A stretch of DNA of 17,993 nt, taken from NCBI GenBank assembly GCA_021780415.1, contig JAJXYW010000015.1, positions 1-17,993 on the forward strand, read 5' to 3'. The notes beneath the pieces are model-generated. The model made no database searches. It worked only from the letters and a program-made list of their open reading frames with translations, and was not told the DNA's origin. A program made the position numbers and the translations under genes. This document shows positions 7,645-15,163 of this stretch, one piece after another; the stretch's first letter is position 1; the number at the start of each line of letters is the position of its first letter. The stretch is from Acidobacteriota bacterium (GTDB taxonomy: Bacteria > Acidobacteriota > Terriglobia > Terriglobales > Acidobacteriaceae).

Positions 7645-10167
7645 GTGCGTTTGGTTTTCGTGAATAAGGCGCGTCGGTTTGTTGGTCTGGTAGCTCTTCT
7701 CTTCTTTGCGCTTCCCTTTGGTCTCTCGGTGATCGGTTGCGGCCACAAGGCTGCCACCCTCGTCTACTGCAACGCCGGCGATTCCGGCCCGGTTGTCGGT
7801 CAGGTTGCCACCATCGTTCTCTCGCCAACCCTCGCCACCACCGGCGAAAGCCTCAACTACGGCCAGATGGGTCAGGCGCTCTCCGCCTCTGCCATCGATT
7901 GCCACGGCAACGCAGTCTCCGTTAAATCCTTCGTCTATTCCAGCACCAGCAGCTTCGGCAACAACACCAACGCCGGCCCCATCATCGCCGACATCAATCC
8001 CTCCAACGGCCAGGTCTGCGCCGGCACATGGAACCGCAACACCGGCGGCGGCATCGCCGACTACACCACCTGCTTCCCCCCCGTCATCCCCGCCGGCACC
8101 ACCGCCCCGTATCTGGCTTACGTCACCGCTTCGGCGATCGGTGCTTCCGGTACCAGCAACGCGATTCCCATCTACATCCACCCCATCGTCACCGGCGTTC
8201 TGCTCGGCCCCAAAACCGCCAACTGCTCCATCGACCCCGGCACCGACTGCTGCCCTAACGACACCGTCGGCACTCCCGTCCCAACTCCCGCAGGCGTCGT
8301 CGACGGTTCCTCCTGCATCTCGCAGAACCAGGTCGGCCAGCTCGTCGCCCGCATCTATCAGAACGGCGGTTCCACTGGCGACACCGCCAACAACATCACC
8401 TGCCAGGTCGGCCACGTAACCTTCGGCTCACAGACCAACGGCATCGTCTCCATCGATGAAAACGGCGCGGCCACCGCCCAGATGCCCGGCTCCACCACCA
8501 TCACCGCGACCATCTCGAACTCTTCCACCGCCACCAATGCGGGCTTCTTCTCCACCTGCCCGCCCGCCTCTATTTCAATCGTCGCTCCAAGCGATCCTTC
8601 GGCGAACAGCATCAACGTCGCCATCAATACCCCCCTGCCCTTGACCGCCACCGTCCTTGACACCATGGGCAACCCCATCACTGGACTCACCCTGGAGTAC
8701 AACTCCACCACCCCGCAGACCATCGTCCCCGCCGCCAGCGGCCTGGTCACGCCCCTCTATCCCGGCTCTGCGGACATCACCGCCGTCTGCCAGCCCTCCC
8801 TGTGCAATCCCTCTGCCTTCAGCCAGATCGGTTACCTTGGAAACGGCAAGTCCATCACCTCCAATCCCATCACCATCAACGCAGGCGGAACCAGCAGCAC
8901 GGTCCTTTACATGGGCAGCACCTCTTCCCAGGACGTTGCGTTCAAGGACTTCACCACCAACCAGACCAGCACACTGATCCGTCTGCCCTTCCTGCCCAAC
9001 TCCATGGTCATGAACCTGTCTGGCACGGAGATTTACCTTGGCAGCCCCCAGGGCTTGATGTCCATCGCTACCTCCAGCAATACTGTCTCGGCCGCCAACC
9101 AGAACATCCCCGGCACTGTCCTGGCCGTATCGCCGGACGGGGGCACCATCGTCGTCACCGACCCCACCCGCCAGACCATCTCGCTGGTTTCTGCAAATAA
9201 CAGCTCAATCCTCACCACCTATGGCGGCGTTGGAACCAGCGCCTCCTGGTCGCCAGACAATCAGGCCGTCTACATCACCACGCAGTCGGGTGCCGTGCTG
9301 ACGCACTCTGTCTACACCGATTGGCAGACGGCCAACCCTGCGACCGTTGATGAGATCTATACCAACGTCACCGTCACCGTGCCCAGCGTCGGCGCTTATT
9401 TCGCCGGTCCTAAAACCACTGACGGACGCAGCTATTGCCCCGCCAGCACCCTCGCAAGCACGACATTGCCGCCCAACGTCACCAATGAGTTCATCCCGCG
9501 GGTCGACGATAGCACGGCCATCACCGATCAGATCGCAGCCACCACCGACGGCAAGCACATCCTCGGAGCCCATGCCGTCCTCGGCGGCACCTCGACCCTG
9601 AGTGATATCGCCATCACCCTCCCTGCTCAGGACGGCTGCCCGATTCCTCCCGCGACTCAACCGACCCTCGGATACTTCAAGAGCTCGTTCACCGTCCAGC
9701 CCCTGACCGGAATCAACGCGGCTTCCATCACCAGCGTTGTCCCCTCCAGCAACTCTGCGGTGGCCTTCGTCACCTACACCATGCCCAACGGAGCCACCAC
9801 CGGCGGCCAACTCCTGCCCATGTACTTCCCGCCCGCCTCCGGCAGCGGCACCATGCAGTTCCTCACCCTGGGCAACGGTGCCACCGCGGCCTCTGCGCCG
9901 GTCTCCGGAGTCTTCAGCACCGATAACTTCACCTTCTACGCCGGCACTGGCGCCGCCGATGGCACCTCAGCCGATAACGACGTTCACCTCATCAGCATGA
10001 CCTACCCCGCCGGCGGAGTTCCTACAGCCACTGAACTCTCCGGCAACATCATCTCCCCGCAGTTGCCGTTCTGCAGCCCGAACGGCAGTGGAGGCTGCCT
10101 GCTGACGAGCACCGGCGATGCTCCGGTCAACCTCATCGCCCAGCACCCCAAGAAGACCACCAACTAA
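7645..10167 (+). CDS. Large lipoprotein with Ig-like and beta-propeller-like regions
   Basis: An 840-residue exported protein. A basic N-terminus and hydrophobic core (about 13-30) end in the lipobox VIGC with Cys32, so it is predicted to be lipid-anchored. Residues about 257-292 (HVTFGSQTNGIVSIDENGAATAQMPGSTTITATI) match the bacterial Ig-like group 2 pattern, and about 330-383 look like a second Ig-like unit. Residues about 420-560 carry repeats typical of a beta-propeller (AVSPDGGTIVVTD, SWSPDNQAVYIT), and the region beyond continues similarly. It is rich in Ser, Thr, Gly and Asn, with several cysteines. The GTG start has GGGGAGG six bases upstream. A strong terminator follows, so it is monocistronic. 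Such proteins are frequent in Acidobacteria, probably for surface adhesion or binding, but the ligand is unknown. Confidence 0.85.
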   Translation: MRLVFVNKARRFVGLVALLFFALPFGLSVIGCGHKAATLVYCNAGDSGPVVGQVATIVLSPTLATTGESLNYGQMGQALSASAIDCHGNAVSVKSFVYSSTSSFGNNTNAGPIIADINPSNGQVCAGTWNRNTGGGIADYTTCFPPVIPAGTTAPYLAYVTASAIGASGTSNAIPIYIHPIVTGVLLGPKTANCSIDPGTDCCPNDTVGTPVPTPAGVVDGSSCISQNQVGQLVARIYQNGGSTGDTANNITCQVGHVTFGSQTNGIVSIDENGAATAQMPGSTTITATISNSSTATNAGFFSTCPPASISIVAPSDPSANSINVAINTPLPLTATVLDTMGNPITGLTLEYNSTTPQTIVPAASGLVTPLYPGSADITAVCQPSLCNPSAFSQIGYLGNGKSITSNPITINAGGTSSTVLYMGSTSSQDVAFKDFTTNQTSTLIRLPFLPNSMVMNLSGTEIYLGSPQGLMSIATSSNTVSAANQNIPGTVLAVSPDGGTIVVTDPTRQTISLVSANNSSILTTYGGVGTSASWSPDNQAVYITTQSGAVLTHSVYTDWQTANPATVDEIYTNVTVTVPSVGAYFAGPKTTDGRSYCPASTLASTTLPPNVTNEFIPRVDDSTAITDQIAATTDGKHILGAHAVLGGTSTLSDIAITLPAQDGCPIPPATQPTLGYFKSSFTVQPLTGINAASITSVVPSSNSAVAFVTYTMPNGATTGGQLLPMYFPPASGSGTMQFLTLGNGATAASAPVSGVFSTDNFTFYAGTGAADGTSADNDVHLISMTYPAGGVPTATELSGNIISPQLPFCSPNGSGGCLLTSTGDAPVNLIAQHPKKTTN

Positions 10168-10191
10168 TCGTTGGTCGCACCCGATCCAACG

Positions 10192-10225
10192 AAAGGCCCT
10201 CGCTCAGACGAGGGCCTTTTCTCTT
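10192..10225 (+). terminator. Strong intrinsic terminator
   Basis: AAAGGCCCTCG (10192-10202) pairs fully with CGAGGGCCTTT (10209-10219) around a 6-base loop, followed by a T-rich tail. It lies 25 bases after the lipoprotein stop codon and acts on plus-strand transcription. Confidence 0.92.
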
Positions 10226-10522
10226 GCCTCGCCAAAAGCTGTCAAGCCCCCACGCCGCCCGAAAACCGCCAAACCCCTATCAACATTGGCGATTTATATT
10301 TCCGAAACGTGGCATAGTTACCCCCACCAACCAGCTACAATTTAACCAGGGGAAGAAAAAGGAAGCAGCCCACACCCTGCATCGTGCGGCGCGGCTAACC
10401 CATTTCGATACAATAGGATACCCGCAAAACCCCTGAATCGAACACTTTACACGCACAAACTCAATAACCAGCTTATTTCTGAATACTTTGAGCGAAAAAG
10501 TATGGGGGGGGAGGGGTGCCCC
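10226..10522. other. Gene-free, relatively AT-rich spacer
   Basis: This spacer separates the convergent lipoprotein and nusB genes. No convincing gene is present; short frames have no Shine-Dalgarno sequence or recognisable content. It is clearly more AT-rich than its surroundings, notably 10280-10300 and 10440-10500. A stem ATACTTT/AAAGTAT (10483-10489 with 10497-10503, 7-base loop) lies just past the nusB stop and may help end minus-strand transcripts. It is followed by an uninterrupted run of eight G. Confidence 0.5.
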
Positions 10523-10948
10523 CTACAGCTTCAGCCGCGACTCCAGCATCTCGCGTCCAATCGCGTCCAGCACGCCATTGAGGAAGTGAATACTCTCCGG
10601 CGCAGCGTAGCGTCGCGCAATCTCCAGCGTCTCGTTGATGATCACGGCCGCGGGCGTCTTCGGGTAGCCGAGCATCTCCGCCACCGCCGCGCGCAGCAGG
10701 TTGCGGTCCACCACTGGCATCCGCTCCAGCCGCCAGTTCTGCGCATGCTTCTGGATCAGCGCATCGACCTCGTCCTCGCGCTGTGTGGCCAGCCGATGAA
10801 TGTCACCCGCAAACCCCCTGGTCTCGTCGTCGACGTCCTCGCGCGAGTCCCAGAAGAGTCGCTCCACCTCTTCCGGCTTCTGCTTGCCGAGGTCGCCCTG
10901 AAAGAGCATCTGCATGGCCAGTTCGCGTGACTTGCGGCGGGTTCCCAT
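10523..10948 (-). CDS. nusB: Transcription antitermination protein NusB
   Basis: NusB binds boxA RNA together with S10 (NusE) and prevents early termination, chiefly on rRNA operons. The 141 residues match the usual 130-150. The start MGTRRKSRELAMQMLFQGDL is the typical NusB N-terminal helix, and the C-terminal half carries ERMPVVDRNLLRAAVAEM and AAVIINETLEIARRYA...FLNGVLDAI, strongly conserved in the family. Its ATG shares one base with the TGA of the upstream VOC-ribH gene (TGATG), so translation is coupled. A ribH-nusB order is common across bacteria. Transcription probably comes from the promoter in front of the fusion gene. Confidence 0.96.
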   Translation of the reverse strand: MGTRRKSRELAMQMLFQGDLGKQKPEEVERLFWDSREDVDDETRGFAGDIHRLATQREDEVDALIQKHAQNWRLERMPVVDRNLLRAAVAEMLGYPKTPAAVIINETLEIARRYAAPESIHFLNGVLDAIGREMLESRLKL

Positions 10949-11838
10949 CAGGATTTCGCCTCTACCGTCTCGCGCTTCGCCGCGCCCAGCTTCTCCTGAA
11001 TGGAGGCCATCTCAATGGCCGCAATCGCAGCCTCAAACCCTTTGTTTCCGGCCTTTAGCCCGGCGCGGTCCAGCGCCTGCTCCAGCGTCTCACAGGTCAG
11101 CACGCCAAACGCATGGGGCACGCCGGTCTCCTGCTGCGACTGCCCAATACCGCGGGCGACTTCGTTGTAGATGGCCTCGTAGTGGGCCGTCTCGCCGCGC
11201 AGCAGCACGCCCAGCGTGATGACGCCTGCGAAGCGCCTGCTTTCGGCCAGCGTGCGTGCGGCCGAGGGGATCTCCCATGCACCAGGGACGCGGACGATTT
11301 CGATGTCGGATTTTGCGCAGCCGCTGCGGGCCAGAGCGTCGAGCGAACCCTGCAGAAGGCGGTCGGTGATGACCGCATTCCAGCGCGCTACAACGATTGC
11401 AAACCTCTTGCCTGCAGCAGATAGATCGCCCTCAATGGCGATGGGCTTGTTGTGCAGCGGGTTCTCCGACTGCCAGAAGCCGACGCTCAAACCGGCGGAA
11501 AGATCGACTGTGAACAGGCGCGAGTTCCAGTGCGTCAGCGCGGGCTGAGAGAGCTTGGCGGCGACGTCCTCGGTGCGCTGGTGCGCAACCAGCCAGGCTT
11601 GCACAGCGGCATGGACTGAGTCCAGTTGTGTCACCTCAATGAGCAGTGGTGGAACGGCCGGAACGCGGCCTGTGACGAACTCCAGATTGCCGATGGGAGC
11701 AAGGAATGCCGCGCCTTTGCCGCTCTCCTCGGCCCATCCTTTGCCCTGCTCGAAGCCCAGCGCGCGGAACAGTTCTCCGAGTTGCGCGAAGGCTTCCTCC
11801 GAGGCGACCGGCGCCACGAGTGTAAGTCCCTTAATCAT
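10948..11838 (-). CDS. ribH: Lumazine synthase fused to an N-terminal VOC-like domain
   Basis: The C-terminal part (about residues 135-283) is 6,7-dimethyl-8-ribityllumazine synthase, the penultimate step of riboflavin synthesis. It joins 3,4-dihydroxybutanone phosphate to the ribityl-aminouracil. Seen are RFAIVVARWN (Trp153 in place of the usual stacking Phe), VPGAWEIP, LRGETAHYE with catalytic His219, and LEQALDRAG with phosphate-binding Arg258, then KAGNKGFEAA. In front lies an extra region of about 130 residues with the beta-alpha-beta pattern of the VOC (glyoxalase/bleomycin-resistance) fold: IKGLTLVAPV, AFLAPIGNLEFVTG, LLIEVTQLDSVHAAVQAWL and LFTVDLSAGLSVGFWQ. Usual VOC metal ligands are not obvious. 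The ATG at 11838 is preferred over a TTG nine codons upstream. A TACAAT lies six bases before it and no Shine-Dalgarno sequence is seen. It is coupled to nusB. The RibH part is certain; the VOC call is by fold pattern. Confidence 0.9.
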   Translation of the reverse strand: MIKGLTLVAPVASEEAFAQLGELFRALGFEQGKGWAEESGKGAAFLAPIGNLEFVTGRVPAVPPLLIEVTQLDSVHAAVQAWLVAHQRTEDVAAKLSQPALTHWNSRLFTVDLSAGLSVGFWQSENPLHNKPIAIEGDLSAAGKRFAIVVARWNAVITDRLLQGSLDALARSGCAKSDIEIVRVPGAWEIPSAARTLAESRRFAGVITLGVLLRGETAHYEAIYNEVARGIGQSQQETGVPHAFGVLTCETLEQALDRAGLKAGNKGFEAAIAAIEMASIQEKLGAAKRETVEAKS

Positions 11839-11844
11839 GATTCG

Positions 11845-11850
11845 ATTGTA
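11845..11850 (-). promoter_or_regulatory. -10 element placing the start site at the ribH ATG
   Basis: Read on the minus strand, TACAAT (one mismatch to TATAAT) ends six bases before the ATG at 11838. Transcription would begin at the start codon, giving a leaderless mRNA. The -35 (TTCGGA, 17 bases upstream) is weak. Confidence 0.4.
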
Positions 11851-11880
11851 TCCGCTAGAGCGCAAACTCCGAATTTCACT

Positions 11881-11932
11881 ACACTCTCAGCGCAATTCTG
11901 GGCTGCAATTCGACACTCTCAGCGCAGTTTTG
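11881..11932. repeat. Direct repeat, 32-bp period, upstream of ribH
   Basis: ACACTCTCAGCGCA occurs at 11881-11894 and again at 11913-11926; the next six bases (AATTCTG-type versus AGTTTTG-type) are also similar. The period of 32 bases is about three helical turns, so both copies face the same side of DNA. The position 30-95 bases upstream of the predicted ribH promoter suits a regulator, but no known binding site is recognised. A stem GTCTCG-GAG-CGAGAC (11956-11970) lies nearby, just past the next gene's stop codon. Confidence 0.6.
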
Positions 11933-11978
11933 CTACCCAACTCTTGTCTCTCCGCGTCTCGGAGCGAGACCCGCGGGA

Positions 11979-14039
11979 TTAAGGCGTACCGGCGGGTTGG
12001 AGGATGACCTCGCGGGTGTGCGTGGCGGCGCGAATCTCGGGGGTGCTGCCGTCGTTGAGGATGACCTCGGTCGGTGGAGCTTCGACGATGACCCGGGTAG
12101 AGACGTTGGAGAAGCCGGGGATGTGAAGGCGGGTGGTGCTGGTGAAGCTGGCGGAGAGGACGGTGAGAGGAACGTCGACTGCGGGTGCGCCGTCGTTGTG
12201 GACGGTGACGGAGACAAGCCAGCCAGCGTCGTGACCTTTACCGGCGGGGAGCAGGCGGGGCTCAACCGCCACGATGGAGAGGTCGGGGAGACCACGGTCG
12301 CGGAGCACCCAGTCGGAGAAGAACCAGCCGAGGTCTTTGCCGCTGGTCTTTTCGAGGAGCTTTTCGAAGGCAACGGCCTGGACCGTAGGATCCTCGTGGG
12401 AGAAAAGCTGGGTGCGCCATTGGGTGAGGGCCTGCTGGAGTGGCGCGTCGCCAGCGATGCCGCGGAGCATCCACCAGACGGCGGCAGCCTTGCGGCGGTA
12501 GTAGAGCTCGTCGGTGGCGGAGACGAGGGGCTGGCCAGCGGGGGCAGAGGCGGCGTCAGCGGCCTGCTCGGAGTCGAAGCCGACTTCGGCGATGTTGAGC
12601 GGCTGGATGAGGTTATTGAGGGCAAGGATGGCGGCGGGACGGCCATCGGTCTGCTCAACCCAGAGGAGATCGACGAACTGGGCAAGGCCTTCGTCGAACC
12701 AGGGCTGACCAGTCTGGATCCAGGCGTGGGCGAGGGAGTGGGCGAGCGCGGGGCTTGATTTGGTGGACGCCAGCAGGTGCAGAGGAGCGACGAGGAGAGC
12801 GCCGTCCTGGAAGGGGTCTCCGGGGTGATCGAGGAGCGTGAGGGGGGTGAGCGGCAGCGGGCCGAACCAGGTCTGGATCAGGGGCGCAATGCGCTCGGCG
12901 GAGGCGGTGAGATGCGCGAGGTCGGTGGGGTCGGATGTCTCGACAGAGAGCAGGTCGGTGGTGTTGGGTTGGGAGGCGGATTCCGGGAGAGGCGCGGCGG
13001 CGATTTCGGGAAGTTGGACCACGAAGAGGCTGGGTTGGCGGAAGCCGATGGGCTGGGCGGGAAAGTCGGCGGTGGCGATGCCGGAGGCGTCAGCGAGCGG
13101 GGCGTTGGGGTTGTCGGAGAAGGCGGTGAGCGGCTGGCGACGGGTGCAGAAGTAGGCGGCGGTGGGCGGTGGGCCGTGGTACTCGACGGCGAGCCGGAGA
13201 TGGATGGTGGCGAACTGCTCGGCGAGACGCTGCTGGCCGATGGCCTGGAAGAGGGTTGCACCCTCTCCGAGGAAGAGCTGGGGGCTGGCAACGGGATACC
13301 AGAGGACATTGCCGAAGCCGCGGAGAGCAACGTCGAGAGGACTCGACGGGGATGCGGGAGAAGCATCAGAGCTGCTGCTACTGCTGCTGTTGCTGGAGGA
13401 GGAGGCTGCGGGGCCGATGGCGTCCCAGTCGGTCGTGAGGGCCTGGGTGGGGGAGGCGCCGAGGCGTTCGAGACGTGCGCCGCTGGCGGGCAGGAGGCCA
13501 GAGTAGACGGTGTCGAGTGTGAGGATAGCGCCGGGAGCGAGCGGGGTGGGGAGATCGAGGACAGCCTCGGAGGCTTTGCCGGTGTGGTCGGCGTCGGTGT
13601 CGATGAGGTGCTGGGTGAGGGGGAGCACGGTGGAGCCGGTGGGGGCGAGAAGGCTGGCGCTGGCCCAGGTGAGCGAGGAGGAGATTTGCAGGGCGATGCG
13701 GGCAAGCGGTTGTGCACCGATGTTGCGGAGAGTGAGACGGGCGCGCAGGGTGAGGTGCGAGGTGTCGGGGGCGAGGCGAGCGTCGAGATCGTAGGCGGTG
13801 AAGAGGATGGAGGAGCGCTGGGCGTCGGTGAGGACAGGGCCGGTGGGGGTCTGGCCGGCGGTGACGGCTTCAGGGGGTGGGGGCGTGTCGCTGTCGGGGG
13901 TGGGCGGCGGGGCGCCGTGGCTCTGGAAGAGGACTTCGCCGTGTTGAGGGGTGGGTTGCGGCGGGGTGGTTTGGGCTGGCGCGGCCAGGCTCGCGAGGAG
14001 GAGGGCGGCGGGGAGTGCGACATACAGGGGTCTCTCCAC
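11979..14039 (-). CDS. Exported M1-type peptidase homologue with degenerate zinc motif
   Basis: From the GTG at 14039 the protein has 686 residues. It begins MERPLYVALPAALLLASLAAPAQ, a good signal peptide. An ATG frame 49 codons longer (14186) exists, but the extra part is translated repeat DNA (RHPERSEGS, SRPERSVVE), so GTG is preferred. The layout follows M1 aminopeptidases: an N-terminal beta domain, a middle catalytic-like domain, and a C-terminal beta domain (LLPAGKGHDAGWLVSVTVHNDG). The zinc site reads HSLAH (434-438) in place of HExxH, so the catalytic Glu is Ser435. WFDEGLAQF follows with Glu450 only 11 residues after the second His, compared with 18 normally. No GxMEN motif is seen. 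A poly-Ser linker lies at about 213-224. It is probably not an active peptidase; a binding or scaffold role is inferred. Confidence 0.8.
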   Translation of the reverse strand: MERPLYVALPAALLLASLAAPAQTTPPQPTPQHGEVLFQSHGAPPPTPDSDTPPPPEAVTAGQTPTGPVLTDAQRSSILFTAYDLDARLAPDTSHLTLRARLTLRNIGAQPLARIALQISSSLTWASASLLAPTGSTVLPLTQHLIDTDADHTGKASEAVLDLPTPLAPGAILTLDTVYSGLLPASGARLERLGASPTQALTTDWDAIGPAASSSSNSSSSSSSDASPASPSSPLDVALRGFGNVLWYPVASPQLFLGEGATLFQAIGQQRLAEQFATIHLRLAVEYHGPPPTAAYFCTRRQPLTAFSDNPNAPLADASGIATADFPAQPIGFRQPSLFVVQLPEIAAAPLPESASQPNTTDLLSVETSDPTDLAHLTASAERIAPLIQTWFGPLPLTPLTLLDHPGDPFQDGALLVAPLHLLASTKSSPALAHSLAHAWIQTGQPWFDEGLAQFVDLLWVEQTDGRPAAILALNNLIQPLNIAEVGFDSEQAADAASAPAGQPLVSATDELYYRRKAAAVWWMLRGIAGDAPLQQALTQWRTQLFSHEDPTVQAVAFEKLLEKTSGKDLGWFFSDWVLRDRGLPDLSIVAVEPRLLPAGKGHDAGWLVSVTVHNDGAPAVDVPLTVLSASFTSTTRLHIPGFSNVSTRVIVEAPPTEVILNDGSTPEIRAATHTREVILQPAGTP
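13368..13403 (-). repeat. Serine-codon run (AGC/TCC) inside the M1-like gene
   Basis: Twelve codons in a row encode serine apart from one asparagine, mainly as AGC triplets with a few TCC. It forms a flexible linker before the catalytic-like domain. Triplet runs such as this are prone to replication slippage, so the length may vary between strains. Confidence 0.8.
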
Positions 14040-14064
14040 TACGCTACGCTCCGGTCGAGATGAC
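14029..14064. repeat. Dispersed-repeat-like unit (CTACGCTACGCTCCGGTCGA type)
   Basis: The sequence around CACTACGCTACGCTCC followed by GGTCGAGATGACG matches a repeat type often scattered between genes of Acidobacteria and other soil bacteria; translated, it reads PERSVVERP. The identification rests on memory of such repeats, not on a second copy here. The minus-strand GTG start of the M1-like protein lies inside it. Confidence 0.55.
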
Positions 14065-14136
14065 GATGGTTTGGGGTGAGTTGGCAAGAAACAGGTTCCT
14101 TTAGGGAGGGAGAAGAGCAAGGGCAAAGGCCGATAC

Positions 14137-14166
14137 GGAGATCCTTCGCTTCGCTCTGGATGACGG
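14137..14166. repeat. Dispersed-repeat-like unit (GATCCTTCGCTTCGCTC type)
   Basis: GATCCTTCGCTTCGCTC followed by TGGATGACGG closely matches a common intergenic repeat in environmental bacteria, whose false translation is HPERSEGS. It lies upstream of the M1-like gene, 100 bases from the related unit at 14029-14064 and in the same orientation (both end in GATGACG). The spacer 14065-14136 holds nothing recognisable. Confidence 0.6.
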
Positions 14167-14214
14167 CGGAAATGGAGTAATGGCAAGGGCGGCGGTTAGG
14201 AGCGGTTAAGTGCT

Positions 14215-15015
14215 TCAGGAGCCGAGGCCTTTGCGGGGCTTTGGTGGTTTAGACTCTGGCGGCGGTGGTTGGGTGCTGTTGCCTGCGCGGCGTTGGCGCA
14301 TGGCCTCGTACATGACGACGGCGCCGGCTACCGAGACATTCAGCGAACTGACGCTGCCCGCCATGGGGATGCGCAGGAGGTGGTCGCAGGTGCGCTTGAC
14401 GAGGTCGTGCAGGCCGGAGCCTTCGCTGCCGAGGACCAGACAGACGTCCTGGCGGAAGTCGAAGTCGGTGTAGTTGGGGGTGCCACGCTCGTCGAGGCCG
14501 ACGATCCAGATGTTGTGCTTCTTCATGGCTTCGAGGGAGCGGGTGATGTTGACGACCTGGGCGATGCGGACGTGCTCGCTGGCGCCGGCGGAGGACTTGG
14601 CGGTGACGGCGCTGAGGGGAGCGGAGCGGCGTTCGGGGAGGATGACGCCGTCGATACCGGCGCCGTCGGCGGAGCGGAGCAGGGCGCCGAGGTTGTGGGG
14701 GTCTTCGACGCCGTCGAGGGCGAGGAAGAATTTGTTGGGGGAGGGAGAGTGCAGGAGGTCTTCGAGGGCTAGGAATTTGCGCTCGCGGACGAAGGCGACG
14801 ATGCCCTGGTGGGCGTCGGTTTTGCAGTGGCGGGTGAGCTGATCGCGGGGCTCGGTGGCGATGCGGATGCCCTTGGCGCGGGCAAGTTCGAGGAGCGCGT
14901 CCATGCGGGGGTCGCGTCGAGCTTCGCGCTCACGGGCGACGCTGAGGTGGTCGAGGGGTCGGGTGCCGGCGCGAAGCGCCTCCTCGACCGGGTGCAGGCC
15001 GTACAAAACATCCAT
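14215..15015 (-). CDS. rlmB: 23S rRNA 2'-O-methyltransferase, RlmB-like (SpoU/TrmH family)
   Basis: Members transfer a methyl group from S-adenosylmethionine to a ribose 2'-OH; RlmB modifies G2251 in the 23S rRNA P-loop. The 266-residue protein has the expected two parts. The N-terminal substrate-binding domain (2-80) begins VLYGLHPVEEALRAG and holds DAHQGIVAFV. The SPOUT catalytic domain has all three motifs: DPHNLGALLRSADGAG (105-120), LVLGSEGSGL (193-202) and IPMAGSVSSLNVSVAGAVVMYEA (216-238). A Pro/Lys-rich tail (about 248-266) is added. The ATG at 15015 has no Shine-Dalgarno sequence but a TACACT ending six bases upstream. It is transcribed divergently from the sigma factor gene. A related tRNA or rRNA target in the same family cannot be fully excluded. 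Confidence 0.92.
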   Translation of the reverse strand: MDVLYGLHPVEEALRAGTRPLDHLSVAREREARRDPRMDALLELARAKGIRIATEPRDQLTRHCKTDAHQGIVAFVRERKFLALEDLLHSPSPNKFFLALDGVEDPHNLGALLRSADGAGIDGVILPERRSAPLSAVTAKSSAGASEHVRIAQVVNITRSLEAMKKHNIWIVGLDERGTPNYTDFDFRQDVCLVLGSEGSGLHDLVKRTCDHLLRIPMAGSVSSLNVSVAGAVVMYEAMRQRRAGNSTQPPPPESKPPKPRKGLGS

Positions 15016-15021
15016 GCTTTG

Positions 15022-15027
15022 AGTGTA
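15022..15027 (-). promoter_or_regulatory. -10 element placing the start site at the rlmB ATG
   Basis: On the minus strand TACACT ends exactly six bases before the ATG, the same geometry as TACAAT in front of the ribH fusion gene. No Shine-Dalgarno sequence is present, and the -35 region is not convincing. A leaderless transcript is inferred. Confidence 0.4.
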
Positions 15028-15163
15028 ATCGGGGAGCAGATTGGCGGGAGCAGGGGCGGTCAGGACAAAGGGTGGAGATTCTTTCGCGGCGATGGATGCT
15101 GCGGCTTAGAATAAAGCTTGGAATCATCGAGTCTTTTCCAGCGAGAGTGGCGTCCATAAGAGG

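Noticed and set aside
10224..10436. 70-codon small frame after the lipoprotein terminator
   Set aside because: No Shine-Dalgarno sequence, low-information content and a rival overlapping frame; it begins in the T-rich tail of the terminator.
11866..11978. FMN riboswitch before ribH
   Set aside because: Only about 110 bases are available and the conserved riboswitch core is not seen; the gene appears leaderless instead.
12777..14063. 428-codon plus-strand open frame opposite the M1-like gene
   Set aside because: Glycine/glutamate/arginine-rich low-complexity translation, exactly antisense to a gene with signal peptide and domain marks. It is an effect of high GC content.
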